Part shown: positions 48,848 to 57,583 of the stretch, piece after piece
How positions within the stretch are numbered: the stretch's first letter is position 1
Layout: each line of letters starts with the position of its first letter
Assembly (NCBI RefSeq): GCF_030866765.1
Contig: NZ_CP133017.1
Location: forward strand, 3,516,001 to 3,580,000
Source: Paenibacillus silvisoli
GTDB taxonomy: Bacteria; Bacillota; Bacilli; Paenibacillales; Paenibacillaceae
DNA length: 64,000 nucleotides
Reading direction: 5' to 3'
Program-made: the position numbers and the translations under genes
The notes under the pieces: model-generated
The model's input: only the letters and a program-made list of their open reading frames with translations
Told to the model about the DNA's origin: nothing
The model's database searches: none

Positions 48848-49608
48848 CGGCTATCCTCAACCTGCAGCTTGATATGAATAAAATTGTAGGGCGGCCATGG
48901 TCCGGTATACTTGAATTCGGCGTAATCCTTCCACTTCTCATAGAGCGCGTTTACCTGCTCGTCAAACGCCAGCTCATCTGCCTGATCGATTAAGAAGGCG
49001 GCATTTAGCAGCAGACGTTCGCTTACCGTATCATTTAACTTCGCTGACGCGGCCAGCTGCGCGAGAGGCTGATACACTTGCTCCGTAAACTCCTGTCTTT
49101 TCGCGGCGATAAACTGTTGGGCCAGCTCCCCTAAATGAATTCTGTCGTAATACGCGGCGGCACTGGATTTCCCCGCTAGCTTCTTCGCTGCTTGCGCGAT
49201 TTCGCTGTCCATTTTTATTTCGTTCTCGAGCCATTCTTTTCTGCCGATAACTTTGAGGCCAACCTCGAATTTGTGTGCAATGCGGGGAAAGATCGCGGTG
49301 AATTGCGGGTACAGCTTTTTCAGCAAAATCCGAACGTCGGCTTCGGTTTGGACGACATTGCCAAAGCTCATCGGGATGACCGTAAATTGCTTCATCGTAT
49401 CGGAAACGACCTTTTCGTGAGCGAGAATATATTCTTTTTTCGGCGGATAGATCATTAGCGGAACCTTCGCCGCAACCATCGCGATATCGCGGTAATGGAT
49501 CGTATAAAGCGGTCTCTCCTCGGAGTCGATCTTCACGGAGCCAAGCCGCTCCTGCGGTACCTCTTCAGGAATGGCGCAAAATACATAAATCCCCCATGGC
49601 CCGGTCAT
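48844..49608 (-). CDS. gvpF: Gas vesicle protein GvpF
   Basis: 254 residues. GIYVFCAIPEEVPQE, MKQFTVIPMSFGNVVQTEADV, KVIGRKEWLENEIK and closing TGPWPPYNFIHIKL identify the GvpF/L family. Overlaps the gvpN stop by 4 bases. In characterised operons GvpF contacts GvpA and sits on the gas side. Confidence 0.93.
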   Translation of the reverse strand: MTGPWGIYVFCAIPEEVPQERLGSVKIDSEERPLYTIHYRDIAMVAAKVPLMIYPPKKEYILAHEKVVSDTMKQFTVIPMSFGNVVQTEADVRILLKKLYPQFTAIFPRIAHKFEVGLKVIGRKEWLENEIKMDSEIAQAAKKLAGKSSAAAYYDRIHLGELAQQFIAAKRQEFTEQVYQPLAQLAASAKLNDTVSERLLLNAAFLIDQADELAFDEQVNALYEKWKDYAEFKYTGPWPPYNFIHIKLQVEDSR

Positions 49609-50525
49609 GTTGCCGTCTCTCCATCAGAAGCGTGCCTGATGGCATCCTCGACGATTCGTTTTGCGTTTAATGTCTCGTTCTCGTTTAATTTGCGAGAGAC
49701 AGGATACGTCAAAATATCGATACATAAGCATTTGAAAGCCTCATCATACAATCGAAGCGGGATGTGATGGAGGTTGGCGATGGTCGCAATCATAATGGAG
49801 GCGCGCAGGCCGGGACCGTATTTGCCGCCGCTCTTCGAGGCTTCTCTCACGGCAGACACCAGTCTGACCACGACGGCGGCATCTTCCGGCGAAATCCCTG
49901 TCTTTCCCGATACGATCATCGCATCCTCTTCTACCGAGCAGTAATCGATCGGGATCGTAATCAAGCGGTCCAATAACGCGTCCTGGGTTTGATACACCCC
50001 TTCATATTCCGTCGGATTGCTCGTGAATAGCATAGAAAAATCCGGGTGAACGGGCATATAGGATACCTTCTCCGTTCTCCCGTATACGGGAAGTACCTTC
50101 TCTTCAAGGATGGAGAGAAAGAGATTGTTCATCTCCGGCCGGGATCTTGTAAATTCATCGTAGATCAAGGTATAACCTTTCCTGACTGCCTCGAGCAACA
50201 GGCCGTTTTGCCTTAAAACCCGAACTTCTTCTTCTTTCTTGTAGACGGTGCGGATGTAATTATCGACTGTTTTTCGATGCGAATATCCGACTGCAGCGCC
50301 TAACAAATCGTCATTCACCATTTCATGGTTGCCATGGATCAGCGTGATCGGACGGTTCAGCTGCCTGGCGATATAAAGCGCATAAGAGGTTTTGCCGACA
50401 CCGGCAGGGCCTGTGAAATGTACAGGGTAGCCCGCTTTCAAGTATTGGAGAGCCCGTGCGGCTACCGCCTCGAAATAGGGCGATATGACCAAATCGTTAG
50501 CCAGTTGGAATTGGTTCTCACCCAA
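49605..50525 (-). CDS. gvpN: Gas vesicle AAA+ ATPase GvpN
   Basis: 306 residues from TTG 50525 (AAGGAGG about 13 bases upstream). MoxR-type AAA+ protein: Walker A GPAGVGKTS (residues 39-47), Walker B TLIYDEFTRSRPEMN, sensor-1 LFTSNPTEYEG. It drives vesicle growth. The start of the gvp accessory set after gvpO. Confidence 0.93.
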   Translation of the reverse strand: MGENQFQLANDLVISPYFEAVAARALQYLKAGYPVHFTGPAGVGKTSYALYIARQLNRPITLIHGNHEMVNDDLLGAAVGYSHRKTVDNYIRTVYKKEEEVRVLRQNGLLLEAVRKGYTLIYDEFTRSRPEMNNLFLSILEEKVLPVYGRTEKVSYMPVHPDFSMLFTSNPTEYEGVYQTQDALLDRLITIPIDYCSVEEDAMIVSGKTGISPEDAAVVVRLVSAVREASKSGGKYGPGLRASIMIATIANLHHIPLRLYDEAFKCLCIDILTYPVSRKLNENETLNAKRIVEDAIRHASDGETAT

Positions 50526-50544
50526 GGCTGATCAGCCTCCTTCT

Positions 50545-50805
50545 CTAGTTCTTCGGAATTGTTCCTCGAGAACGCAATTCGACTCGGCTAAAGGAGCAAA
50601 TCTCCAGATTCTCATCTAACAAAACGGCATACACGCCGATCATTTCATCCTTCGCATGAGCCTTCATATACTCCTTCTCCTCAATGACCTCCAGCTGCAC
50701 TTCCCATTTCTTGCTATCGCTCCATTTGACGGAAGTAAACTTATGAACGGGCTGGAGATTTTCAAGGAAGAAGCTCTTTACCGTTTGCATGACTTTGCCG
50801 ACCAT
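50545..50805 (-). CDS. gvpO: Gas vesicle protein GvpO
   Basis: 86 residues. KWEVQLEVIEEKEYMKAHAK, GVYAVLLDENLEICSFSRVE resemble the GvpO family (one conserved domain ending in a tyrosine/aromatic strand). AAGGAGG lies 10 bases before the ATG, downstream of a terminator that separates it from gvpA. GvpO affects expression or assembly in archaeal systems. Confidence 0.8.
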   Translation of the reverse strand: MVGKVMQTVKSFFLENLQPVHKFTSVKWSDSKKWEVQLEVIEEKEYMKAHAKDEMIGVYAVLLDENLEICSFSRVELRSRGTIPKN

Positions 50806-50828
50806 CGTTGACCATCCTCCTTAAACAG

Positions 50829-50853
50829 AAAAAAAGGCATCCCGGGAATGCCT
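50829..50853 (-). terminator. Intra-operon terminator after gvpA
   Basis: AGGCATTCCCGGGATGCCT on the minus strand forms a palindromic stem followed by seven T, between gvpA (stop 50877) and gvpO (start 50805). Read-through would give the lower amount of accessory transcript. Confidence 0.88.
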
Positions 50854-50876
50854 CGATTCAGATGATTCCCATCTCT

Positions 50877-51107
50877 TTAGATTGCCAGCGCAGGCGGTGC
50901 TTCTTCTTCCGGCTGCAGCAGACCGACTGCCTCTGCGTACTTCAACCAAGTATCTACGCTCGCAATGACGATCCGCGCCTCGATCGCAAGAAGCTCGATG
51001 CCGACCAAGGAGACACGGACAAATGCATCAATGACAACGCCTTTGTCCAAAATCCGGTCGATAACGTCCGCCAAGCTCGAGGAATCCACGCTTTTTTGAA
51101 TAGCCAT
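50877..51107 (-). CDS. gvpA: Major gas vesicle shell protein GvpA
   Basis: 76 residues from ATG 51107 (GGGAGTGATAGAG upstream). [40 protein letters not shown] and [15 protein letters not shown] are the classical GvpA core that forms the ribbed gas-filled wall. First gene of the operon, with its own terminator, so abundant expression is expected. Confidence 0.95.
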   Translation of the reverse strand: MAIQKSVDSSSLADVIDRILDKGVVIDAFVRVSLVGIELLAIEARIVIASVDTWLKYAEAVGLLQPEEEAPPALAI

Positions 51108-51141
51108 CTCTATCACTCCCTTCTTGTGACGAATTCTATAT

Positions 51142-51219
51142 TCTATGAAATGGACGCATGCATTGCATTGGACAAGTGTCTTAGTAACAGCGTAAAGTCA
51201 TCGATAATCTATGAAATGG
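51142..51219 (-). promoter_or_regulatory. Duplicated upstream element of gvpA resembling a sporulation -10 box
   Basis: CCATTTCATAGA on the minus strand occurs twice, 66 bases apart (51142-51153 and 51208-51219). Each continues to CATAGAATA or CATAGATTA, which fit the CATANNNTA -10 of the mother-cell sigma factors SigE/SigK. No clear -35 partner was seen, so these could equally be regulator sites. Confidence 0.45.
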
Positions 51220-51235
51220 GCTGAACGCAAAAAAA

Positions 51236-51255
51236 GAGCCGCATAGAAGCGGCTC
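51236..51255 (-). terminator. Terminator of the AraC-type gene
   Basis: GAGCCGC/GCGGCTC with a 6-base loop and seven T on the minus strand, directly after the stop at 51256. Confidence 0.9.
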
Positions 51256-53559
51256 CTAGTCGAGCGATTGCCGGAATGAGCTTGGCGCGACGCCGATGAC
51301 TCGCTTGAACGCGCGCCGGAACGAATGCGAGCTGTTATAACCGACGGAGGATGCGATTTCGTCCACGGTAAGCGACTTCTTCTGAAGCATCGCCACGGCA
51401 TGATCCATCCGCACCTTTTCGAGATGATCGGACAAGTTCGTGCCCGTTATTTCTTTGAAAAGCTGGGAGATAAATTTCTCCGGACGTTCCGTTTGCTCCG
51501 CAATTCGATAAAGCGTCAAATCAGGGTCGGAATACCTTTCGGCAATGAACCGCTTGATCTGCTCCACTGTCTTCATGTGCAGATCGTTCTTCTTGCTCGT
51601 AATCATGCCGCACATCGACTCCATGATGGCAAAGAGCTCATCCCGGATTGTGCCGATCGAGCCGGTTAATTGAATATCCATGACGCGGTCCTTTACTTCT
51701 TCAAACCGCACGGATTCTGCGAAGGCCTTCTGGTCGAGCAGCTTCAACATTGTCCCCCTCAACTCGCCGACGAGTTGGTTTGCCATCTCCGGCGATAGCT
51801 CGCGATTCTCCGTATTTTGCTGCAGGATAGATTGGACGATCTTCTTGGCTTCGTCCTCCTCCCCGGCGTGAATCGTACCGATGAGACGAAGCTCCATATC
51901 TAGCGGATAATAATAAGTCGTATTATCTTGATGGATATCCGCGTACCACAAAAATCCTTTTCGCTGCATGTAATCGGCGTAGCCCATCGTTTCTTTCGCT
52001 TGTCCGTAGGCTCGGCTTACTTCCATAACGGTCGCGAACGGATCGCCAAAAAAGCCGGTCACCGTAATTTTATATTCTCTGAACATCAACGCTGCGAGTC
52101 GATCCAGAAGCAGTTTAACGCCTTCGAGATCGAGATCGGCTTGACCGTCCCCGTTCCCGCCGTCGGTTGGAAAAATCGCGACGATCCGGTCCGATCCGAG
52201 ATCCGTCATCAGGATTCGGTGATCGGCTTCGTGCAAGCCCTGCTTCACTAGCAGCCTCGCGGCATGGAGCTCGTTCAAGATTTCGACCGAATCCAGTCCC
52301 GCGTAACCGTGGACATGCAAGATCCCCACAAAGCCTTCGCAGAGCGAAAGCCCCGTATCTGCCTGCGTCGCTGCGGCCTGGATTTCTTCACGCGTTTGGA
52401 ATTCCCCTGCGATCAACCGCTTCAGAAAAGCGTCGCGGATGAGCGGGAGCTGCCGGTTAAGCTCTTGCTCGAGTCTGCGGTTGTTTGTCAGGATACTCGA
52501 AATGTTGCCATGCAAGAAGTCATATTCGTTGCGGCCGATCGGCGCGTCTTTGCCGAATTGCTCCCTTACGACGCCAAGAAGCCGATTGATCGGCGCGCTA
52601 TTTCGCAGCGACAGTATCCAGCCGACAATCAGACCGACAAGCAAAGCGACGCTCGTGACCGACCAGGTGATATATTTGATGAGGTTCGCGCTCTCCATCA
52701 GCTTTGTCCGCGGCACGCCAGCATGATAGACCCAGCCCGTAGAATCCGAACGGATTGTGATGACAAGATCATCTTTATAAAATTGGCTTTGCTTCGATGG
52801 ATTGAAAGCGCGATCGACGCTCATCGCTTGAATGTCATGGTCGTTGATCCCGAGTTGACTAATGGTCTCGCCTTGCGTATTGCTGACGTAGGTCCAGCCG
52901 CCGTACCGGTCTTTCACTCCGGTGAACAGATCCTCGATCGTTTTCTGATTGATAAGCACGACAACCGTCGCTGGCGCCATCGGGCCAAAGCTGTCCAATG
53001 GAAGCGATTGCAAATAGGAAATGACGGGTGTGGTGGAACGGTCCATGACAAGAGGCTTGATCGGTAAAATTTCGCGGCTGTGCGTCTTTCCGAGCACCTC
53101 CGTTTTCCATTGATCGAACGTCATCTCCGTATAATGCGCGTTCTCGTAATAATGCTCCGGCCTGAAGTAGGCGGAGCCTGGCGTAAGAACAACATTGTAG
53201 TTCCGCAAATAAATATAGTAGTTTTTCAGAAAGTCGTTGGTTTGGCTGAAAACCATGACTTCCTTCATCACTTTCCAGATGTCGTACACATTCACTTTAT
53301 CGCCGGCTCTTTGTTCATTCATCAGCACGTTCAAATCTTCGTTAAGCGCCAGCTGCCGCGTAAATCCCTCCACCTCTGCCATGCGCCGCTCAAACATTTG
53401 CTGGCTCTTCTGAAGCTGGGTTACGCTATTCTCGATGGAAACGGACTGGGTAACGGAGATGGCCGTTCGGTAGGACATATAACCCGCCAGGTTCGGAATG
53501 AGGAGGATCACGATATAGGAAATCAAGAATTTGCGAAAAACTCTGAAATGTCCGCTCAC
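51256..53559 (-). CDS. Transmembrane AraC-family regulator
   Basis: 767 residues from GTG 53559. Helix 1 (FLISYIVILLIPNLAGYM), an extracytoplasmic sensor of about 265 residues, helix 2 (YITWSVTSVALLVGLIVGWIL), a cytoplasmic linker, then a C-terminal AraC double HTH (QIKRFIAERYSDPDLTLYRI; DHAVAMLQKKSLTVDEIASS and VGYNSSHSFRRAFKRVIGV). This type regulates a neighbouring saccharide ABC importer in Paenibacillus. It follows the SBP gene and precedes gvpA. Confidence 0.92.
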   Translation of the reverse strand: MSGHFRVFRKFLISYIVILLIPNLAGYMSYRTAISVTQSVSIENSVTQLQKSQQMFERRMAEVEGFTRQLALNEDLNVLMNEQRAGDKVNVYDIWKVMKEVMVFSQTNDFLKNYYIYLRNYNVVLTPGSAYFRPEHYYENAHYTEMTFDQWKTEVLGKTHSREILPIKPLVMDRSTTPVISYLQSLPLDSFGPMAPATVVVLINQKTIEDLFTGVKDRYGGWTYVSNTQGETISQLGINDHDIQAMSVDRAFNPSKQSQFYKDDLVITIRSDSTGWVYHAGVPRTKLMESANLIKYITWSVTSVALLVGLIVGWILSLRNSAPINRLLGVVREQFGKDAPIGRNEYDFLHGNISSILTNNRRLEQELNRQLPLIRDAFLKRLIAGEFQTREEIQAAATQADTGLSLCEGFVGILHVHGYAGLDSVEILNELHAARLLVKQGLHEADHRILMTDLGSDRIVAIFPTDGGNGDGQADLDLEGVKLLLDRLAALMFREYKITVTGFFGDPFATVMEVSRAYGQAKETMGYADYMQRKGFLWYADIHQDNTTYYYPLDMELRLIGTIHAGEEDEAKKIVQSILQQNTENRELSPEMANQLVGELRGTMLKLLDQKAFAESVRFEEVKDRVMDIQLTGSIGTIRDELFAIMESMCGMITSKKNDLHMKTVEQIKRFIAERYSDPDLTLYRIAEQTERPEKFISQLFKEITGTNLSDHLEKVRMDHAVAMLQKKSLTVDEIASSVGYNSSHSFRRAFKRVIGVAPSSFRQSLD

Positions 53560-53620
53560 GTTTCATTCCCCCACGATTCCGTATCTATCTTTATTATATC
53601 GATTCCTATACGCGCAAGAT

Positions 53621-53642
53621 AGGCGGGGGTTCGCCCCCGCCT
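53621..53642. terminator. Stem-loop after the binding-protein gene
   Basis: AGGCGGGGG/CCCCCGCCT with a TTCG loop, a very stable hairpin just downstream of the 53663 stop; no T-run. Confidence 0.6.
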
Positions 53643-53662
53643 TTCTCCGATCGACTCCTCGT

Positions 53663-55357
53663 TTACTGCTTGCTGAAAGCAGACGAATCCCAAGCCTTCT
53701 GCATATGCTCGATGTATCCGTTCAGGTTTAAATTGTCGAAGCCCTTCACGTAGGCATCCCAATCTTTATCCAAACTCTTATTGCCGGTAATGAATTGCAG
53801 CTCGTTCTGTTCGACATAGTTGATCATGTTCGTCTGCATCATACTGACTTCGTCGGCATTGCTTGGGTCGATCCAAACGCCCCAGTGCGGGAATACCTGA
53901 CTCGGCTGCTTGCCGTCATAGTTGTTTTTCGTCGCATCGAACAAGCGGCGCTCGTAGCCGGACTCCGCATAGATGTCCGTCGCTTGAACCTGCGAACCGC
54001 GAAACTCCGCGCTCAGATTATATTGGCCAAGGGAGCCCCAAGCGTTATTGCGAGGCTTCTCGCCTTGTTTTCCCGGAATCGGGAACCATTGCGGCTCCAT
54101 GGAAGCATCCAGCGCTTCTTCGCCCGCTTGCGGCTTGCGCCAGTCAACGTTCTCGATGCCTGAGTTTGCCTCCAGCTGTCCTTGGAAGGAGTAAATATAA
54201 TCGAGCGCTTTGATTGCCGCAATCTGCTCCTCCCGGCTGGCCTTATTCGTAATGACAAACGATGCGCCGGGATTACCCGTGTAATTGTAAGTGGCATACG
54301 TCGTTCCGTCCGGTCCGGCGATTGGAGGAATGGAATCGTAATCTTTGGAGTATTTGTTGCCGTCGCCGATGTTGACGAAGATCGCGGGGTGCATGCCGGC
54401 GCCGGCGCCTAGTAGTTGAGGCGTGTTCTCGCCAATCTTCTGAAACGCCGAAGCGTTCTGAGTGAATGCCCCGGGATCAATCAAGCCTTCGTCATACAGC
54501 GACTTGATGTACTGCAGCCCTGCTTTCCACTCCGCTTTATTCGGCGCAAAATCCACCTTGCCATCCTTCATCAGTAAATAGGAATGGTCATCGTCATAGA
54601 TGAACGCGTTCATTAAGAACGGCACGACGTGAACGCCGAACGTCTCCGTGGAACCGCTCAACGGAATTTCGTCCTGCTGCCCATTGCCGTTCGGGTCATC
54701 GTTCTTAAACGCTTCTAGCATTTTCTTGAAGTCTTCGGTCGTTTTCGGCGTTTGGATATTCAGCTTCTTCATCCAAGCGCTGTTGACCCACATTTTGTTC
54801 GGGAAGGAGCAGTGGTAGCAGGCGCTAAGTCCGTTCAAGCCGTAGATGTTACCATCCGGAGCTAGATTCATCGCCTTGTATTCCGGATTCGATTCGAGCA
54901 CCTGCTTAATGTTCGGCGCATAGTTGTCGATCAGATCGTTCAGCGGAAGCGCTACGCCCTGCTGGCCCATCTTGAGCAGCTCGCCTTGCGTGAAATGATC
55001 GATATAGGCTACGAGCAGGAACACCGCGGGATAGTCGCCGCTGGCCAGCGATATTTTTCTTTTCTCCGGCGCGCCGTCGAAAGGAACGGTCGTCCAGTTG
55101 AAGTGAATATTGAACATTTCCTCAAGTTTCTTCGTAAAGGCATTTTCCGATAAGCTTTGATTATTGGAAGAGTCCTGATTCGCAAATACGGAAATGGTGA
55201 CCGGTCCGGAAGCTTCGGCCGGCGTGTTTTCTGTCGTGGCATTCGCATTCGCATTCGTGCTATTTGCGGCATTATTGTTCGAATTATTCGTACAGCCGGA
55301 AAGAATCAACATCGCAATCATGACGCAAGCTGCTGTAATCGTCCCTATCTTTCTCAA
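53663..55357 (-). CDS. Extracellular solute-binding lipoprotein (family 1-like, LipO type)
   Basis: 564 residues from TTG 55357 with AAGGAGCGG upstream. Lipobox LSGC (residues 19-22) then an Asn/Ala/Thr-rich linker. Long saccharide-binding protein of the Paenibacillus kind, with repeated aromatic residues (ENVDWRKPQAGEEAL, PQWFPIPGKQGEKPRN). Carries oligosaccharide to the permeases encoded upstream. Substrate unknown; plant polysaccharide-derived sugars are likely for this family. Confidence 0.92.
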   Translation of the reverse strand: MRKIGTITAACVMIAMLILSGCTNNSNNNAANSTNANANATTENTPAEASGPVTISVFANQDSSNNQSLSENAFTKKLEEMFNIHFNWTTVPFDGAPEKRKISLASGDYPAVFLLVAYIDHFTQGELLKMGQQGVALPLNDLIDNYAPNIKQVLESNPEYKAMNLAPDGNIYGLNGLSACYHCSFPNKMWVNSAWMKKLNIQTPKTTEDFKKMLEAFKNDDPNGNGQQDEIPLSGSTETFGVHVVPFLMNAFIYDDDHSYLLMKDGKVDFAPNKAEWKAGLQYIKSLYDEGLIDPGAFTQNASAFQKIGENTPQLLGAGAGMHPAIFVNIGDGNKYSKDYDSIPPIAGPDGTTYATYNYTGNPGASFVITNKASREEQIAAIKALDYIYSFQGQLEANSGIENVDWRKPQAGEEALDASMEPQWFPIPGKQGEKPRNNAWGSLGQYNLSAEFRGSQVQATDIYAESGYERRLFDATKNNYDGKQPSQVFPHWGVWIDPSNADEVSMMQTNMINYVEQNELQFITGNKSLDKDWDAYVKGFDNLNLNGYIEHMQKAWDSSAFSKQ

Positions 55358-55462
55358 TGTTCAACCGCTCCTTTTTGAATACCGCTCGATTTAAGGATAA
55401 CAACAATTGGTTACGATGAGTAGACATCCCCCCTTTCATGGCCCGCTTCACGTTGGATTTCG

Positions 55463-56359
55463 TTATCCTTTGATCGAGCCGATCAGCATGCCCTGCACGA
55501 AATAGCGCTGAACAAACGGGTAAATCATCAAAATCGGCAAGCTCGACAGCACGATAATCGAATACTTCATCAGACTCAGCAATTGATTTCGGTCGGCAAT
55601 GCTCGCCGCGTCGATGGTCACCGAATTGGCATTCTGAATTAAGATGGAGCGGAGAAACAATTGCAAAGGAAAGAGGCTGTCGGTCTTTAAATAGATCAGG
55701 GCATCGAAATATGCGTTCCACTGCCCAACCGCGTACATCAAGGCCAATACGGCTAAAATCGGCTTGGACAGCGGAATGACCACGCTTAGGATATAGCGTA
55801 AATCACTGCAGCCGTCGATCTCGCTCGCTTCCGCCAATTCATCCGGAATGGAGGTTTGGAAAAAGGTGCGCGTAATGATTACCTGCCATACCCAGATCGC
55901 ATTCGGCAGCCAAAGCGCCCAGCGAGTGTCGATCAGGCCAACCGATCTGACGACAAGATAGGTTGGAATCAGCCCCCCGGAGAAGAGCATCGTAAAGACG
56001 ATGAACACCATCAATCCATTGCGGCCGAAGAACGTCTTCTTCGATAGCGGAAAGGCAAGCATCGTCGTTAAGACGACGCTGATCGTTGTTCCGACCGTCG
56101 TATACACGATGGAGTTCACGTACCCGGTAACAACCATGTGGTTTTGCAGTACTTGCTCATAGCCTACGAGAGTGGCTTCGATCGGCCACAGCCAAACGCG
56201 ACCTCCAGATACGGCCGCAGGGCTGCTGAACGAAGAACTCAGAATGAACACTAACGGGTAAAGCGTCATGATCAATACCAGCGCAAGAAAAATATAGATG
56301 AGTCCCAGAAACAACCGGTCGCCGACCGATTCGCGAACGGTTTGCCGCATGCCCGTCAT
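55463..56359 (-). CDS. ABC sugar permease, LplC/YtcP type
   Basis: 298 residues. Six helices, with the EAA-like loop DELAEASEIDGCSDLRYILSVVIPLSKPILAVLALM and closing YPFVQRYFVQGMLIGSIKG, the standard ending of CUT1 permeases. Inner-membrane half of an oligosaccharide importer with the LplB-type gene. The ATPase is not encoded here; a shared MsmX-type ATPase elsewhere is likely. Confidence 0.93.
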   Translation of the reverse strand: MTGMRQTVRESVGDRLFLGLIYIFLALVLIMTLYPLVFILSSSFSSPAAVSGGRVWLWPIEATLVGYEQVLQNHMVVTGYVNSIVYTTVGTTISVVLTTMLAFPLSKKTFFGRNGLMVFIVFTMLFSGGLIPTYLVVRSVGLIDTRWALWLPNAIWVWQVIITRTFFQTSIPDELAEASEIDGCSDLRYILSVVIPLSKPILAVLALMYAVGQWNAYFDALIYLKTDSLFPLQLFLRSILIQNANSVTIDAASIADRNQLLSLMKYSIIVLSSLPILMIYPFVQRYFVQGMLIGSIKG

Positions 56360-56386
56360 CGCAATAGCTCCCTTCTGCTTGAAGCC

Positions 56387-57379
56387 TTACCACAGACTTG
56401 TTCTCGATGTTCTTCTGGCCACTGCATTAACCAGTGCAAGCAGAATCAAGTTCACGACCGAATTGAACAGGCCGACCGCTGTCGCAAAGCTGTAATTGGC
56501 ATTCAACAAACCGATTTTGTAAACATAGGTCGCAATAATTTCGGACGTTGCCGTATTGAGCGGATTTTGCAGCAAATAGATTTTTTCAAAGCCGACGCCC
56601 ATGATGTTCCCTAGGCTAAGGATCAATATAATGACCGTGGTCGGCAAAATACCCGGAAGATCAACGTACCAAATCTTCTGCAGCCGTGAAGCGCCATCCA
56701 CCTTGGCCGCCTCATAGAGCGAAGGATCTACGCCGGCGAGCGCAGCCAAGTAGATCACGGCGGCATAGCCCGAGCCTTGCCAGACGTCGGACCAGACATA
56801 AACGGATCGAAATAAATTCGGATTGCCCAGGAAGTTAATGGAATCGATGCCCACGCGCTCAAGAAGCATGTTTACGATCCCTTGGTTAGGCGTCAGGAAC
56901 AGCATTATGATGGATACCATGACGACGGTTGAAATGAAATATGGCGCATACGTCACCAGCTGTACGGTCCGTTTAAACGTTTTGTTCTTCACTTCGTTTA
57001 ACGCAAGCGCCAAAATAATGGGTACCGGAAACCCGACGGCCAGCGAATATAAGGAAATCAGCAGCGTGTTCTTCAGCAGAGAGAAGAAAACCGGATTCTC
57101 GAAGAACATGTTGAAATATTTCATACCGACCCAAGGACTGCCCCATATTCCCTTCATGACGTTATAGTCCTTGAAAGCCAGCACTGCGTTGGCCATCGGG
57201 ATATATTTGAACATAATAAAGTAAAGCACCGGCGGCATGACCAACACATAGAGCTGCCAATGCTTGCGCAAGCTTTTCCCCGCCGCTAGTCTGAGTGTAG
57301 CCTTTGATTTTGCCGTCCGTCTCGCTGCAGGCTCGACAGGTGCTGCTGTCTCCAAACGATTTCCCCCTTGCCTTCTCAT
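56387..57379 (-). CDS. ABC sugar permease, LplB type
   Basis: 330 residues. A basic N-terminus, six helices, and an EAA loop DPSLYEAAKVDGASRLQKIWYVDLPGILPTTVIILIL. Short MIMLFLTPNQGIVNMLL segment typical of LplB. First gene of the importer operon (LplB-LplC-SBP-AraC). Substrate unknown. Confidence 0.93.
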   Translation of the reverse strand: MRRQGGNRLETAAPVEPAARRTAKSKATLRLAAGKSLRKHWQLYVLVMPPVLYFIMFKYIPMANAVLAFKDYNVMKGIWGSPWVGMKYFNMFFENPVFFSLLKNTLLISLYSLAVGFPVPIILALALNEVKNKTFKRTVQLVTYAPYFISTVVMVSIIMLFLTPNQGIVNMLLERVGIDSINFLGNPNLFRSVYVWSDVWQGSGYAAVIYLAALAGVDPSLYEAAKVDGASRLQKIWYVDLPGILPTTVIILILSLGNIMGVGFEKIYLLQNPLNTATSEIIATYVYKIGLLNANYSFATAVGLFNSVVNLILLALVNAVARRTSRTSLW

Positions 57380-57543
57380 GGTTTGTTACCGCTTTCATGA
57401 GCCAATTCTAGGCAATTCATGCCCTCCTCTCAAGGTACAATTGCGTTTTTTGCATCCAAAATTCCCGTTTGCGACGGTACACTTCTCCCTAGAGGGGCAT
57501 TATCTTCCTTCTCCCCGAATTGAATCTAGCGTACATGCCAAAT

Positions 57544-57565
57544 ACCCTCCACTTGCGTGGAGGGT
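57544..57565 (-). terminator. Hairpin after niaP
   Basis: ACCCTCCAC/GTGGAGGGT with a 4-base loop, 19 bases after the niaP stop; the minus strand continues ATTTGG, so the T-run is weak. Confidence 0.65.
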
Positions 57566-57583
57566 TGTAGCGTTTGCTTTTCC

